A DNA stretch of 64,000 nucleotides from JAEUPI01 sp963814435 (lineage in GTDB: Bacteria; Pseudomonadota; Gammaproteobacteria; Burkholderiales; Burkholderiaceae_C): the NCBI GenBank assembly GCA_963814435.1, contig CAWFCV010000001.1, positions 1 through 64,000 on the forward strand, written 5' to 3'. Below are positions 47,040 to 58,658 of the stretch, in pieces. Below the pieces are notes generated by a model. That model saw only the letters and a program-made list of their open reading frames with translations. It was not told the DNA's origin and searched no databases. Every line of letters begins with the position of its first letter. Within the stretch, counting starts at the first letter, position 1. The position numbers were made by a program, and so were the translations under genes.

Positions 47040-47651
47040 TTACAGCCAGCCCGGCGGCAGGTGTCGCAGGTCGGCGGGCACGTCGATGTCGTGCACAGGT
47101 GTCAGTTCGACAAACGAGAGGCCCGAGCGCGCCAGCCGTTCGCGCGTGAGCGCCATCACCTGCGCAGTGCTCCACGGCATCGCCTCGAAGATCGCGGGCA
47201 CCGGCCGGCGCAGGCCCACCAGCGCATAGCCGCCGTCGAACGCCGGGGCGAACACGGCGTCGTGTTGCTGCAGCGCCCGGAACGCCCCGCGCAGAGCGTC
47301 GGCATCGAGCCCCGGCGCATCGCTGCCGATCAGGCACACGCGGTCGGCCTGCGCCAGTCCGCGCTCGAGCGCTCGGCGCATGCGCGCACCGAGTTCGCCG
47401 TCGCCCTGCACGCTCAGTTCGAGCCCGTGCTCGCGGGCCAGGCGCTGGACCAGCGGATGCTGCGTGTCCGGCGCCACGCACAGCTCCACCGCCGCCACGC
47501 CGCAGGCCACTGCCTGCCGCACGGCGTGTTCGAGCAGGCGTTCGGCCAGTGCCGCAGCGCCCGCCGCACCGAGCGCCGGCACGAGCCGTGTCTTGACGTG
47601 GCCCGCCTCGGGCGCCTTGGCCAGCACGATCAGGCGCTCGGCGGCCTTCAT
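47040..47651 (-). CDS. TIGR04282/DUF2064 family nucleotide-diphospho-sugar transferase-like protein
   Basis: A 203-residue protein with an N-terminal nucleotide-sugar transferase motif RLIVLAKAPEAGHVKTRLVPALG and the family signatures LIGSDAPGLDADALRGAF and FDGGYALVGLR. The start at 47651 overlaps the stop of the upstream glycosyltransferase by ATGA, so the two are coupled. The pair TIGR04283-TIGR04282 is a common unit in proteobacteria and its product is not established. It could modify an envelope glycan or a small molecule. Confidence 0.88.
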   Translation of the reverse strand: MKAAERLIVLAKAPEAGHVKTRLVPALGAAGAAALAERLLEHAVRQAVACGVAAVELCVAPDTQHPLVQRLAREHGLELSVQGDGELGARMRRALERGLAQADRVCLIGSDAPGLDADALRGAFRALQQHDAVFAPAFDGGYALVGLRRPVPAIFEAMPWSTAQVMALTRERLARSGLSFVELTPVHDIDVPADLRHLPPGWL

Positions 47652-48330
47652 CGGTAGTCGCGCGCCAGTCGCTCGGCGCTCACGCCCAGCCAGTACAGCA
47701 GGCGCAGCCGCCACATCAGCACCACCGTGCGCCACACGCCATGCTGCTCCCAGCGCCGGCCCGAGGTGCGCACGCGTTCGTGCAGGCACAGCGGCCGCCC
47801 GGTCCGGCGCAGACGTCGCGACAGCTCGATGTCTTCCATCAGCGGCTGGTCGGGAAAGCCGCCCGCCGCATCGAATGCCGCACGCGCGACGAAGATCGCC
47901 TGGTCGCCGGTGGCGATGCCGCTGAAGCGCGAGCGCAGGTTCATCATCGCACGCGATCAGCGCGAACCACGTCGAGCGACCCTCGATCGCCACGTCGAAG
48001 CGGCCCCAGCTGCGCTGGCTCGACGCGCAGCCCGTCGAGCAGCGCGGCCACCGCGCCGTCGGGCAGCCGCGTGTCGGCATGCAGGAACAGCAACACCTCG
48101 CCCCGCGCGGCACGGGCGCCGGCGTTCATCTGGCGCGCGCGGCCGCGCGGCGCGCTCAGCACCGCGTCGGCACGCGCGCCGCACAGCGCAGCCGTGCCAT
48201 CGCGGCTGCCGCCGTCGACGACGATCACCTCGACGCCCTGCGCACGCAGCGGCGCCAGGGCCTGCAGCGATTCGGCGATGCCGGCCGCTTCGTCGAGCAC
48301 CGGCACCACGATCGTCAGTCGCTTGTCCAT
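47648..48330 (-). CDS. TIGR04283-family glycosyltransferase, GT2 fold (two frame breaks)
   Basis: A family-2 glycosyltransferase of about 226 residues after repair. The first part has LTIVVPVLDEAAGIAESL, VIVVDGGSRDGT and LLFLHADTRLP, the GT-A core with a DAD-like metal motif. The frame breaks near 48022-48028, after which the correct sequence is SQRSWGRFDVAIEGR, and again near 47947-47952, before MMNLRSRFSGIATGDQAIFV. Both are repaired by removing one base. The last part has QPLMEDIELSRRLRR. Its end overlaps the next gene start. Errors rather than decay are likely because all segments remain conserved. Confidence 0.88.
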
Positions 48331-48366
48331 CGACTCACCGAGGCCTGCGCAAGGTGGTCATCGGTG

Positions 48367-49035
48367 CTACGAGAGGATCGTGTACGGCCCGCCCTTTTCC
48401 AGCGCACGCTGGTAGGCCGGCCGGGCGTGGATGCGCGACAGCCAATCGGTGAGCTTCGGGTAGCTGGCGTCGAGCCCGCCGCGCGCGGCCGAGGCCTCCA
48501 GCGGAAAGCTCATCTGCACATCGGCGGCGGTGAACTCGGCGCCGGCGAACCACCGGCGCTGCGCCAGCTCGGACTCCATGAACTCGAGATGGCGCTTCAG
48601 ATTCGGCGCGATGAAGTTCTTCGTCACGTTGTCGACGATGCCGCGCGCGATCGGCTTGGCAAAGAACGGCATCGGCGCGCTGCGCACGCGGCCGAACACC
48701 AGCTGCATCAGCAACGGCGTCATCGCCGTGCCCTCGGCAAAGTGCAGCCAGTAGGTGAAGCGCCGCGCCTCTGCGGTGCCGGGCCGCGGCCGCAGCGCGC
48801 CGCCGGCACGGTCGACCAGGTACTCGATGATGGCGCCCGATTCGGCCACCACGATGTCGCCGTCGGAGATGACCGGTGACTTGCCGAGCGGATGCACCTG
48901 GCGCAGCTCGGGCGGTGCGAGCATCGTCTTCGCGTCGCGCTGGTAGTGGCGGATCTCATAGGGCTGGCCGAGCTCTTCGAGCAGCCACAGCACGCGCTGC
49001 GAGCGGGAGTTGTTGAGGTGGTGGACGATGAACAT
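48367..49035 (-). CDS. Glutathione S-transferase
   Basis: A 222-residue GST. The thioredoxin-fold N-terminal domain has FIVHHLNNSRSQRVLWLLEELG (Ser in SRSQR as catalytic residue) and the glutathione-binding ESGAIIEYLVD. The helical C-terminal domain follows, with FTAADVQMSFPLEA typical of the beta/theta-like group. It conjugates glutathione to electrophiles in the cytosol; substrate is unknown. The start at 49035 is chosen from the conserved N-terminus. It is divergent from the ECF sigma gene, with 186 bases between. Confidence 0.93.
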   Translation of the reverse strand: MFIVHHLNNSRSQRVLWLLEELGQPYEIRHYQRDAKTMLAPPELRQVHPLGKSPVISDGDIVVAESGAIIEYLVDRAGGALRPRPGTAEARRFTYWLHFAEGTAMTPLLMQLVFGRVRSAPMPFFAKPIARGIVDNVTKNFIAPNLKRHLEFMESELAQRRWFAGAEFTAADVQMSFPLEASAARGGLDASYPKLTDWLSRIHARPAYQRALEKGGPYTILS

Positions 49036-49221
49036 GGCGGCTCCGACGCCCAGCCGTGGCGGCAGCAGGTCGCGTCCGCCCGCCGGCGAGCCGCGCGATT
49101 GTTCCAGAAGCACCGCGCGGGCGTGACAACCCGCCTTTTGCACGCTGCCGGCGGGACTCGGGGGGCCACCCATCGCCCCCCGGGCCTCACAATCACCGCG
49201 TCGCAACCTGTCGGGTCCCCG

Positions 49222-49785
49222 ATGTCGCAGCCTGCCGGCGAGTTGACCACCCTGCTGCAGCGCGCGCATGCCGGCGACGAGTCGGCGCGCGAGCAGCTGT
49301 TCGCGGTGGCCTATCACGAGCTGCGCATCCAGGCGCGGGCGCGGCTGCGCGACGGCGGGCGCAGCCCGCTGCTCGACACCACCGCGTTGGTCCACGAGAG
49401 TTTCCTGCGCTTCCGCCAGGCGGGCCGTCTGCAGGGCAGCGATCGCGGCCACTTCTTCGCCTACGCAGCCAGCGTGATGCGCTCGGTGATCGTCGATTTT
49501 GTCCGCGCCCAGCAGGCCGCCCGGCGCGGCGGCCACCTGCAGCATGTCACGCTGGACACCGAGCTCGGCGACAAGCTGGCCGCCGAGGAAAACCAGGTCG
49601 TGCACGTGCACGAGGCGCTGGCCCGGCTCGAGCAGGTGGACCGGCGGCTGGCCCAGGTGGTGGAGATGCGCTACTTCGTCGGCATGAGCGAGGCCGAGAT
49701 CGGCGAGGTGCTGGGCGTGACCGAGCGCACGGTGCGGCGTGACTGGCAGCGCGCTCGCCTGTTGCTGGCGGCCGCGCTCAGCTGA
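49222..49785 (+). CDS. ECF-type RNA polymerase sigma factor (TIGR02999 group)
   Basis: A 187-residue sigma-70-family factor. Region 2 spans about 15-95 (LLDTTALVHESFLRFRQA and AYAASVMRSVIVDFVRAQ), and region 4 has MRYFVGMSEAEIGEVLGVTERTVRRDWQRAR. The RxxRR helix and the absence of an anti-sigma gene fit the group that is paired with serine/threonine kinases. The start at 49222 (MSQPAGELTTLLQ) gives the expected length. The kinase gene follows 65 bases downstream and very likely regulates this sigma factor by phosphorylation. Confidence 0.93.
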   Translation: MSQPAGELTTLLQRAHAGDESAREQLFAVAYHELRIQARARLRDGGRSPLLDTTALVHESFLRFRQAGRLQGSDRGHFFAYAASVMRSVIVDFVRAQQAARRGGHLQHVTLDTELGDKLAAEENQVVHVHEALARLEQVDRRLAQVVEMRYFVGMSEAEIGEVLGVTERTVRRDWQRARLLLAAALS

Positions 49786-49850
49786 TGTCCGCTTCGGCCG
49801 CGGCGCCACGTCCTTAAACGATACGCCCCGCACCGTCTTCGCGCCACGCC

Positions 49851-52520
<2,670 letters not shown>

Positions 52521-52523
52521 ACC

Positions 52524-52557
52524 CGCCGGCGACCCCTGCGTTCGCGGGGGCCGGCGC
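52524..52557 (+). terminator. Hairpin after the kinase gene
   Basis: CGCCGGC, GA, CCCCTGCG, TT, CGCGGGG, G, CCGGCG can fold into a GC-rich bulged hairpin just past the kinase stop codon. No T-run follows, so rho-independent termination is uncertain. Confidence 0.4.
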
Positions 52558-52641
52558 GGTGTCCGGTCTGCCGGCCGGACAGCGTCCGTACCACCAAGGC
52601 ATCGTGCGCGTTGCACGGCTGCCGCACAGGTTGGAGGACCT

Positions 52642-54159
52642 ATGGACATCACCCCCCTCGCACGGCTGCGTTTCACGCATTTGGCGCTGGCCGCCGCCAC
52701 GCTGCTCGCCGGCTGCGGCGGCAGCGCCGACACGGAGACCGCTGCGCCGACCGCGGCCAGGGCGCCGGCCGAAGCCGCTCCGACGGCCCTCGCGACCGGC
52801 AGCGAGCTGCACAGCGAGCAGGTGCTGGCCGACGATGGCCGGCAGGCATCGGCGAACCTCCAACTGTCCGCCAACAGCGCCGGCCTGGCCGCCACCTACA
52901 GCCTGGCAGGCGTCATCGACCGCAGCGGACTGTTCTTCCAGAGCCTCGGCAGCAACGGCCGCAGCTGCGCCAGCTGCCATGTGCAGGCCGAGGGCTGGAC
53001 CATCACGCCGCTCGGCGTGCAGGCCCGCTTCGAGCGCAGCCGTGGCACCGATCCGATCTTTCGCACCAACGACGGCTCGAATTCGCCGTTGGCCGACGTG
53101 TCGACGCCGCGCGCGCGGCGCAGCGCGTACAGCATGCTGTTGACCAAGGGCCTGATCCGGGTGGGCATCGGCATTCCGGCCGACGCCGAATTCGAGCTCG
53201 CCGCGGTCGACGACCCCTACGGCTTCGCCGGCGCCAATGAGCTGTCGCTGTTCCGCCGGCCGCTGCCGACGACGAACCTGAAGTTCCTGAGTACCGTGAT
53301 GTGGGACGGCCGCGAGACCTTCAAGGACCCGGCGTCGCCGAACTGCGTCGCGGGCACGACGAGCTGCTTCGCGTCGATCCACTTCGATCTCGCCGACCAA
53401 TCCAACGGCGCGACGCTAGGCCACGCGCAGGCGACGACCGCGCTGAACAACGCGCAGCGCGAGGCGATCGTCGCCTTCGAGACCGAGCTGTTCACCGCCC
53501 AGGTCTTCGACTGGCGCGCCGGCTCGCTGGCGGCGCGCGGCGCGCGCGGCGGCCCGGTCACGCTGGCGAGCGAGAGCTTCCACTTCGGCATCAACGACAC
53601 GCTGGTCGGCGACTACCAGACGCACGCGCCGTTCACGCCCACCGTGATGACGCTGTACGACGTCTGGGCACAGGGCGGCACGGCCGCGCAGCGCGCGATC
53701 GCGCGCGGGCAGGCCCTGTTCAACGGCAAGCCGATCGCGATCCGCGGCGTCAAGGGCATCAATGACGACCTCGGGCTCGACACGCTGCCGGGAACCTGCA
53801 CCACCTGCCACAACACGCCGAACGCGGGCGACCACTCGATCCCGATGCCGCTGGACATCGGCGTCTCGGATGCGACGCGACGCACGCCCGACATGCCGCT
53901 GTACACGCTGCGCCACAAGGTGGGCGGCCAGACGGTACAAACCACCGACCCCGGGCGCGCGCTGATCACCGGCAAGTGGCGCGACATCGCGCGCTTCAAG
54001 GGCCCCACGCTGCGTGCGCTCGCGACGCGTGCACCGTACTTCCACAACGGCATGGCGCGCGACCTCGACGAGGCGGTCGACTTCTACGACACCCGTTTCG
54101 GCATCGGGTTCACGCCCGCTGAGAAGACCGACCTGGTGGCCTTTCTGCGCGCACTCTGA
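52642..54159 (+). CDS. Dihaem cytochrome c peroxidase-like lipoprotein
   Basis: A 505-residue periplasmic protein with a lipobox (LLAGCGG, Cys near 26). Two haem c motifs are present, CASCH at 109-113 and CTTCH at 386-390. It resembles the CcpA/MauG family, ending in a domain with RAPYFHNGMARDLDEAVDFYDTRFG, where the PYFHNG motif is typical. An insertion separates the two haem halves beyond the usual length. Activity could be hydrogen peroxide reduction or MauG-type oxidation; no partner gene is adjacent. It is convergent with urtE. Confidence 0.88.
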   Translation: MDITPLARLRFTHLALAAATLLAGCGGSADTETAAPTAARAPAEAAPTALATGSELHSEQVLADDGRQASANLQLSANSAGLAATYSLAGVIDRSGLFFQSLGSNGRSCASCHVQAEGWTITPLGVQARFERSRGTDPIFRTNDGSNSPLADVSTPRARRSAYSMLLTKGLIRVGIGIPADAEFELAAVDDPYGFAGANELSLFRRPLPTTNLKFLSTVMWDGRETFKDPASPNCVAGTTSCFASIHFDLADQSNGATLGHAQATTALNNAQREAIVAFETELFTAQVFDWRAGSLAARGARGGPVTLASESFHFGINDTLVGDYQTHAPFTPTVMTLYDVWAQGGTAAQRAIARGQALFNGKPIAIRGVKGINDDLGLDTLPGTCTTCHNTPNAGDHSIPMPLDIGVSDATRRTPDMPLYTLRHKVGGQTVQTTDPGRALITGKWRDIARFKGPTLRALATRAPYFHNGMARDLDEAVDFYDTRFGIGFTPAEKTDLVAFLRAL

Positions 54160-54206
54160 CGCGTCGGGACGCTGGAAGCGGCGCTCCGACGTCCCATCGC
54201 GCAGTG

Positions 54207-54899
54207 TCATATCGACAAACGCTGGCGCACACCGTCGGCCAGCATGTCGCGGCCGCGGCCGCGCTGCACGATCTCGCCGCGTTCCATCACCAGGTACTGG
54301 TCGGCCAGCTCGGCCGCGAAGTCGTAGTACTGCTCGACCAGCACGATGGCCATCGTGCCGCGGTCGGCCAGCATGCGGATCACGCGCCCGATGTCCTTGA
54401 TGATGCTGGGCTGGATGCCTTCGGTGGGCTCGTCCAGCAGCAAGAGTTTCGGACCGGCCGCCAGCGCGCGCGCGATCGCCAACTGCTGCTGCTGCCCGCC
54501 CGAGAGGTCGCCGCCGCGCCGGCGCAACATCTGCTTGAGCACCGGAAACAGCTCGAACAGCTCGGCCGGGATGTCGTGCGACGCCGGGCGCGAGGCCAGG
54601 CCCATGCGCAGGTTGTCCGCCACCGTCAGCCGGCCGAAGATCTCGCGCCCCTGCGGCACGTAGCCGATACCCTGGCGCACGCGCTCATACGGTGTGGCGC
54701 CGGTGATCTCCACGGTGTCGAGCAGCACGGTGCCGGTCTTCACCGGCACCACGCCCATCAGGCTCTTCAGCAGCGTGGTCTTGCCGACGCCATTGCGGCC
54801 GAGCACGACAGTGACCTCACCCACGCGCGCCTCCAAGCCGAGCCCGCGCAGGATGTGCGAGCCGCCGTAGTACTGATTCAGTCCTTCAACGCTGAGCAT
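54207..54899 (-). CDS. urtE: Urea ABC transporter ATP-binding subunit UrtE
   Basis: A 230-residue LivF-type ATPase that powers urea import. It has Walker A GRNGVGKTTLL (about 35-45), the signature LSGGQQQQLAIARAL and Walker B LLLLDEPTEGIQPS. The N-terminal LNQYYGGSHILRGL and IQPSIIKDIG are UrtE-typical. It is the last gene of the urtABCDE operon and converges with the haem lipoprotein gene. Spacing from urtD is 87 bases and contains a strong hairpin. The partners are the two permeases and UrtD. Confidence 0.95.
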   Translation of the reverse strand: MLSVEGLNQYYGGSHILRGLGLEARVGEVTVVLGRNGVGKTTLLKSLMGVVPVKTGTVLLDTVEITGATPYERVRQGIGYVPQGREIFGRLTVADNLRMGLASRPASHDIPAELFELFPVLKQMLRRRGGDLSGGQQQQLAIARALAAGPKLLLLDEPTEGIQPSIIKDIGRVIRMLADRGTMAIVLVEQYYDFAAELADQYLVMERGEIVQRGRGRDMLADGVRQRLSI

Positions 54900-54926
54900 C
54901 TCTCGTTAACCTCGTGCTTCATCCTG

Positions 54927-54949
54927 GAGCCCCCTCTCGGAGGGGGCTC
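54927..54949 (-). terminator. Perfect 10-bp hairpin in the urtD-urtE gap
   Basis: GAGCCCCCTC and GAGGGGGCTC pair perfectly around a 3-base loop (TCG) in the 87-base gap between urtD and urtE. There is no U-run, so a role in mRNA processing or partial termination, reducing urtE, is more likely than full termination. Confidence 0.45.
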
Positions 54950-54972
54950 GGGGGAGCAGTACGTTCCACCGC

Positions 54973-55006
54973 AGGTGTACCTGGGCCTAGCGGCCCAGGT
55001 ACACCT
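54973..55006 (-). terminator. urtD: 15-bp perfect hairpin covering the urtD stop codon
   Basis: AGGTGTACCTGGGCC (54973-54987) and GGCCCAGGTACACCT (54992-55006) are perfect inverted repeats around a 4-base loop that contains the urtD stop codon. The right arm is the last five codons of urtD. Such a stem can protect upstream mRNA or attenuate downstream urtE. Confidence 0.55.
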
Positions 55007-55871
55007 CGACGACCTTGTCGTTGGCCTGCACCTCGGCAAGCCGGCCCTCGGCCAGCACGCTGCCCTCGTGCAGCACGGTCACTGATCTGCGCCCTTGCGT
55101 GAGCTGCTCGACGAAGGTCATGTCGTGCTCGACCACCACCAGCGAGTGCCGGCCTTCGAGCGAGAGGAACAGCTCGGCGGTGCGCTCGGTCTCCTCGTCG
55201 GTCATGCCGGCCACCGGTTCGTCGAGCAGCAGCAGCTTCGGGTCCTGCATCAGCAGCATGCCGATTTCGAGCCACTGCTTCTGCCCGTGGCTGAGCAGTC
55301 CGGCGGTGCGCTGGGCCTCGCCCACCAGATGAATCAGCGCCAGCACCTCGCCGATGCGGTCGAGCTGGGCACCCGACAGGCGCGAGAACAGCGACGCCCG
55401 CACGCGCCGGTCGGCCGCGAGCGCGAGCTCGAGGTTCTGAAACACGCTGAGCTGCTCGTACACCGTGGGCTTCTGGAACTTGCGGCCGATGCCGATCTGC
55501 GCGATCTGCGGCTCGGTCAGGCGCAGCAGGTCGATCGTCGAGCCGAAGAACACGCGGCCGGCATCGGGCCGCGTCTTGCCGGTGATGCAGTCCATCATCG
55601 TCGTCTTGCCGGCACCGTTGGGGCCGATGATGCAGCGCAGCTCGCCGACGTCGACCGTGAGCGACAGCGCGTTCAGCGCCTTGAAGCCGTCGAAGCTGAC
55701 GGTGATGTCGTCGAGGTACAGCGCCACGCCCTGCGTGAAATCGGGCTCGCCGACCTTGAGGATGCGGCCGAACGCCGCCGCGCGGCCGCCGGACTCGGTG
55801 GCGCGCTCGGCCTGCTTCCTGGCGTAGGCCTCGCGGCGCCTGGCGCCGTCTTCCATCAGGTCGGGCGTCAC
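54987..55871 (-). CDS. urtD: Urea ABC transporter ATP-binding subunit UrtD
   Basis: A 294-residue LivG-type ATPase. A non-ATPase N-terminal extension of about 40 residues precedes LYLDDITVSFDGFKALN. Walker A is GPNGAGKTTMMD, the signature LLSHGQKQWLEIGMLLMQ and Walker B LLLLDEPVAGMTDEET, with VVVEHDMTFVEQL following. The ending VVEVYLGR is UrtD-typical. It lies 31 bases after urtC. The 15-base hairpin that covers its stop codon is unusual. It acts with UrtE on the cytosolic face. Confidence 0.95.
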   Translation of the reverse strand: MTPDLMEDGARRREAYARKQAERATESGGRAAAFGRILKVGEPDFTQGVALYLDDITVSFDGFKALNALSLTVDVGELRCIIGPNGAGKTTMMDCITGKTRPDAGRVFFGSTIDLLRLTEPQIAQIGIGRKFQKPTVYEQLSVFQNLELALAADRRVRASLFSRLSGAQLDRIGEVLALIHLVGEAQRTAGLLSHGQKQWLEIGMLLMQDPKLLLLDEPVAGMTDEETERTAELFLSLEGRHSLVVVEHDMTFVEQLTQGRRSVTVLHEGSVLAEGRLAEVQANDKVVEVYLGR

Positions 55872-55902
55872 GCACGATCTCCTGCTCGATGCCGGTCGGG
55901 CG

Positions 55903-57009
55903 TCATGCGCGACCCTCCTCGCGCTTGCGCAGCAGGCCGATCAGTCCGTTCGGCAGGAACAGTGTCACCGCAATGAACAGTGCACCGAGGAAGAACAACC
56001 AGAACTCGGGGAACGCGGCGGTGAACCAGCTCTTCGCGCCGTTGACGAACACGGCGCCGATGATCGGCCCGATCAGCGTGGCGCGGCCGCCCACGGCCGC
56101 CCACACGGCGATCTCGATGGAGGCCGCCGGGCTCATCTCGCTCGGGTTGATGATGCCGACCTGCGGCACGTACAGCGCGCCGGCGATTGCGCACATCACG
56201 GCCGACAGCGTCCAGATGCTGAGCTTGTAGGCCACCGGGTTGTAGCCGGTGAACATGACCCGCGTCTCGGCGTCGCGGATGGCCTGCAGCACGCGGCCGT
56301 ACTTGCTGGCGACGATCGCGCGCGCCATCACGAAGAACGCCACCAGCGTGCAGCCGGTGACCGCGAACAGCGTGACGCGCATGTGCTCGGTGGCGATCGG
56401 AATCCCGGCGATGCGCTTGAAGTCGGTGAAACCGTTGTTGCCGCCGAAGCCGGTCTCGTTGCGGAAGAACAGCAGCATCGCGGCGAATGTCATCGCCTGC
56501 GTGATGATCGAGAAGTACACGCCCTTGATGCGCGAGCGGAACGCGAACCAGCCGAACACCAGGGCCAGCAGCCCCGGCACCCCCACCACCATCAGGGCCT
56601 GGAAGACCAGGCTGTCGCTGAAGGTCCAGTGCCAGGGAAAGGTCTTCCAGTTCAGGAACACCATGAAGTCGGGCATGTCGGACTTGTACTGCCCGTCGCG
56701 GCCGATCTGGCGCATCAGGTACATGCCCATCGCGTAACCGCCGAGCGCGAAGAACAGGCCGTGGCCGAGCGACAGGATGCCGGTGTAGCCCCAGATCAGG
56801 TCCATCGCCAGCGCGCAGATCGCGTAGCACAGGATCTTGCCGGCCAGGCTGACCGTGTAGTCGCTGATGTGGAACGCGCTGGCGTCGCCGACCGCCAGGT
56901 TGAGCAACGGCACGAGCACGGTGATGGCCGCCAGCACGGCCACCAGCGCGCTCCAGCCGCCGAGGCCGAACAGGCGGCCGTCAGGCCGCTTCGGGGTGGA
57001 GCCCATCAT
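55903..57009 (-). CDS. urtC: Urea ABC transporter permease UrtC
   Basis: A 368-residue LivM-type permease with about ten helices. UrtC-specific features are DLIWGYTGILSLGHGLFFALGGYAMGMYLM, GIPIATEHMRVTLFAVTGC and VMFTGYNPVAYKLSIWTLSAVMCAIAG. The start is at 57009, where ATGATG overlaps the urtB stop codon; the second ATG at 57006 is an alternative. It forms the channel with UrtB. The gene ends 31 bases before urtD. Confidence 0.94.
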   Translation of the reverse strand: MMGSTPKRPDGRLFGLGGWSALVAVLAAITVLVPLLNLAVGDASAFHISDYTVSLAGKILCYAICALAMDLIWGYTGILSLGHGLFFALGGYAMGMYLMRQIGRDGQYKSDMPDFMVFLNWKTFPWHWTFSDSLVFQALMVVGVPGLLALVFGWFAFRSRIKGVYFSIITQAMTFAAMLLFFRNETGFGGNNGFTDFKRIAGIPIATEHMRVTLFAVTGCTLVAFFVMARAIVASKYGRVLQAIRDAETRVMFTGYNPVAYKLSIWTLSAVMCAIAGALYVPQVGIINPSEMSPAASIEIAVWAAVGGRATLIGPIIGAVFVNGAKSWFTAAFPEFWLFFLGALFIAVTLFLPNGLIGLLRKREEGRA

Positions 57010-58592
57010 GCTTCCGCGCTCCGGCCCTTGAGAGCGAACAGGCCCTGCGGCCGCTTCTGGATGAAGACGACGATGAACACCAGCACCATGATCTTGGCCA
57101 GCACCGCGCCGGCCAGGCCTTCGAGGAACTTGTTGATCACGCCCAGGCCCAGCGCGGCCACCACGGTGCCGATCAACTGGCCCACGCCGCCCAGCACGAC
57201 GACCATGAACGAGTCGACGATGTAGCTCTGGCCGAGGTCCGGCCCCACGTTGCCGATCTGGCTCAGCGCGCAGCCGGCCAGGCCCGCGATGCCGGCGCCG
57301 AGCGCGAAGGCCGCCATGTCGACGCGTGCGGTGTTGACGCCGACGCAGGCGGCCATGCGGCGGTTCTGCGTCACCCCGCGCACGAACAGGCCGAGCCGCG
57401 TGCGCGCAATCAGCCAGGCCATGCCGGCCAGCACCAGCGCGGCGAACACCAGGATCGCGATGCGGTTGTACGGCAGCGTCAGGTTCGGCAACACCTGCAC
57501 ACCGCCGGACAGCCACGACGGGTTCTCGACGCCGACGTTCTGCGCGCCGAAGGTCGTGCGCACCGCCTGCATCAGGATCAGGCTGATGCCCCAGGTGGCC
57601 AGCAGCGTTTCCAGCGGCCGGCCGTACAGCCAGCGGATCACCGTGCGCTCGAGCAGCACGCCGACCAGCGCCGAGACGACGAACGCCACCGGAATGGCCG
57701 CCAGGATGTAGGCATCGAAGGCCGCGGGCCACCAGCTGCGAAACAGGTTCTGCACCAGGTAGGTGGCGTAGGCGCCGATCATCATCAGCTCGCCATGCGC
57801 CATGTTGATCACGCCCATCAGCCCATAGGTGATGGCCAGCCCGAGCGCCACCAGCAGCAGGATGCTGCCGAGGCTGGCGCCGGTGAACAACAGGCCGAAG
57901 CGCTCGCCCCAGGCCAGCCGCGACTCCACCGCGCCGAGCGAGCCCTGGATCGCCTGCTTGACCTGGGCGTCGCCCTCGGCGGCCAGGCGTTCGAGCAGCA
58001 GCGAACGCGTCGCGGGCTCGTGGCTCGCCGCCAGCGCGCGGGCGGCGAAGAGGCGCTTGTCCTTGTCGGCGGACGAGATCAGCACTGCCGACTTGAGCAG
58101 ACCGATCTGCGCCTTCAGCGTCGCATCGGTCTCCTGCGCTTCAGCCTTCTCGAGCAGACCGAGCTTGGTCTCGTCGACCTGGTCGCGCAGTCGTTGCAGC
58201 GCGTCGGCGCGGCGCTCGCGCTGAGGCGCGAACAGCGCCAGCGCATCGAGCGCGGATTGCAGTTCGCGGCGCATGCGGTTGTTGTTGATCACGTCTTCGG
58301 CGCCCGATGGCAACGTGGCCGCGGCGCCGCTGCCGGCTTCCACGGCCTTGCCGTCGCGCACGATGTAGGCCTTGCCGCCGGCGAGCTTCACTTCGTCGGC
58401 CAGCAGCGCCTGCAGAAAGGGCGGCAGCCCGGCGTCGCCCGCGGTCACGCGCTCGACCAATGCGGTGATGCGCGCGTCGCTGTCGCCGGCTGCGATGCGG
58501 TGCGCTTCTTCCGGCGTCAGCGCGAACACGCGCGACGCGGCGAGCAGGCACAGCACAGCAGACGCCAGCAGGCGCCAGGCGAGGCCAGACAA
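57006..58592 (-). CDS. urtB: Urea ABC transporter permease UrtB
   Basis: A 528-residue LivH-type permease. A signal-like N-terminus and a periplasmic domain (about 25-235, with HEAT-like helical content) precede the membrane part, as in proteobacterial UrtB. The membrane domain begins near ILLLVALGLAITYGLMGVINMAHGE and contains IRWLYGRPLETLLATWGISL and GVTQNRRMAACVGVNT. The stop overlaps the urtC start. The extra N-terminal domain is normal for UrtB and absent from amino acid LivH. It follows urtA by 66 bases. Confidence 0.94.
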   Translation of the reverse strand: MSGLAWRLLASAVLCLLAASRVFALTPEEAHRIAAGDSDARITALVERVTAGDAGLPPFLQALLADEVKLAGGKAYIVRDGKAVEAGSGAAATLPSGAEDVINNNRMRRELQSALDALALFAPQRERRADALQRLRDQVDETKLGLLEKAEAQETDATLKAQIGLLKSAVLISSADKDKRLFAARALAASHEPATRSLLLERLAAEGDAQVKQAIQGSLGAVESRLAWGERFGLLFTGASLGSILLLVALGLAITYGLMGVINMAHGELMMIGAYATYLVQNLFRSWWPAAFDAYILAAIPVAFVVSALVGVLLERTVIRWLYGRPLETLLATWGISLILMQAVRTTFGAQNVGVENPSWLSGGVQVLPNLTLPYNRIAILVFAALVLAGMAWLIARTRLGLFVRGVTQNRRMAACVGVNTARVDMAAFALGAGIAGLAGCALSQIGNVGPDLGQSYIVDSFMVVVLGGVGQLIGTVVAALGLGVINKFLEGLAGAVLAKIMVLVFIVVFIQKRPQGLFALKGRSAEA

Positions 58593-58658
58593 GGGGGGTC
58601 ACTCCGATCCGATGGAGAACACCCGCCGGCGCTGCGCCGGCGGGCACAGCAGGGCCGA

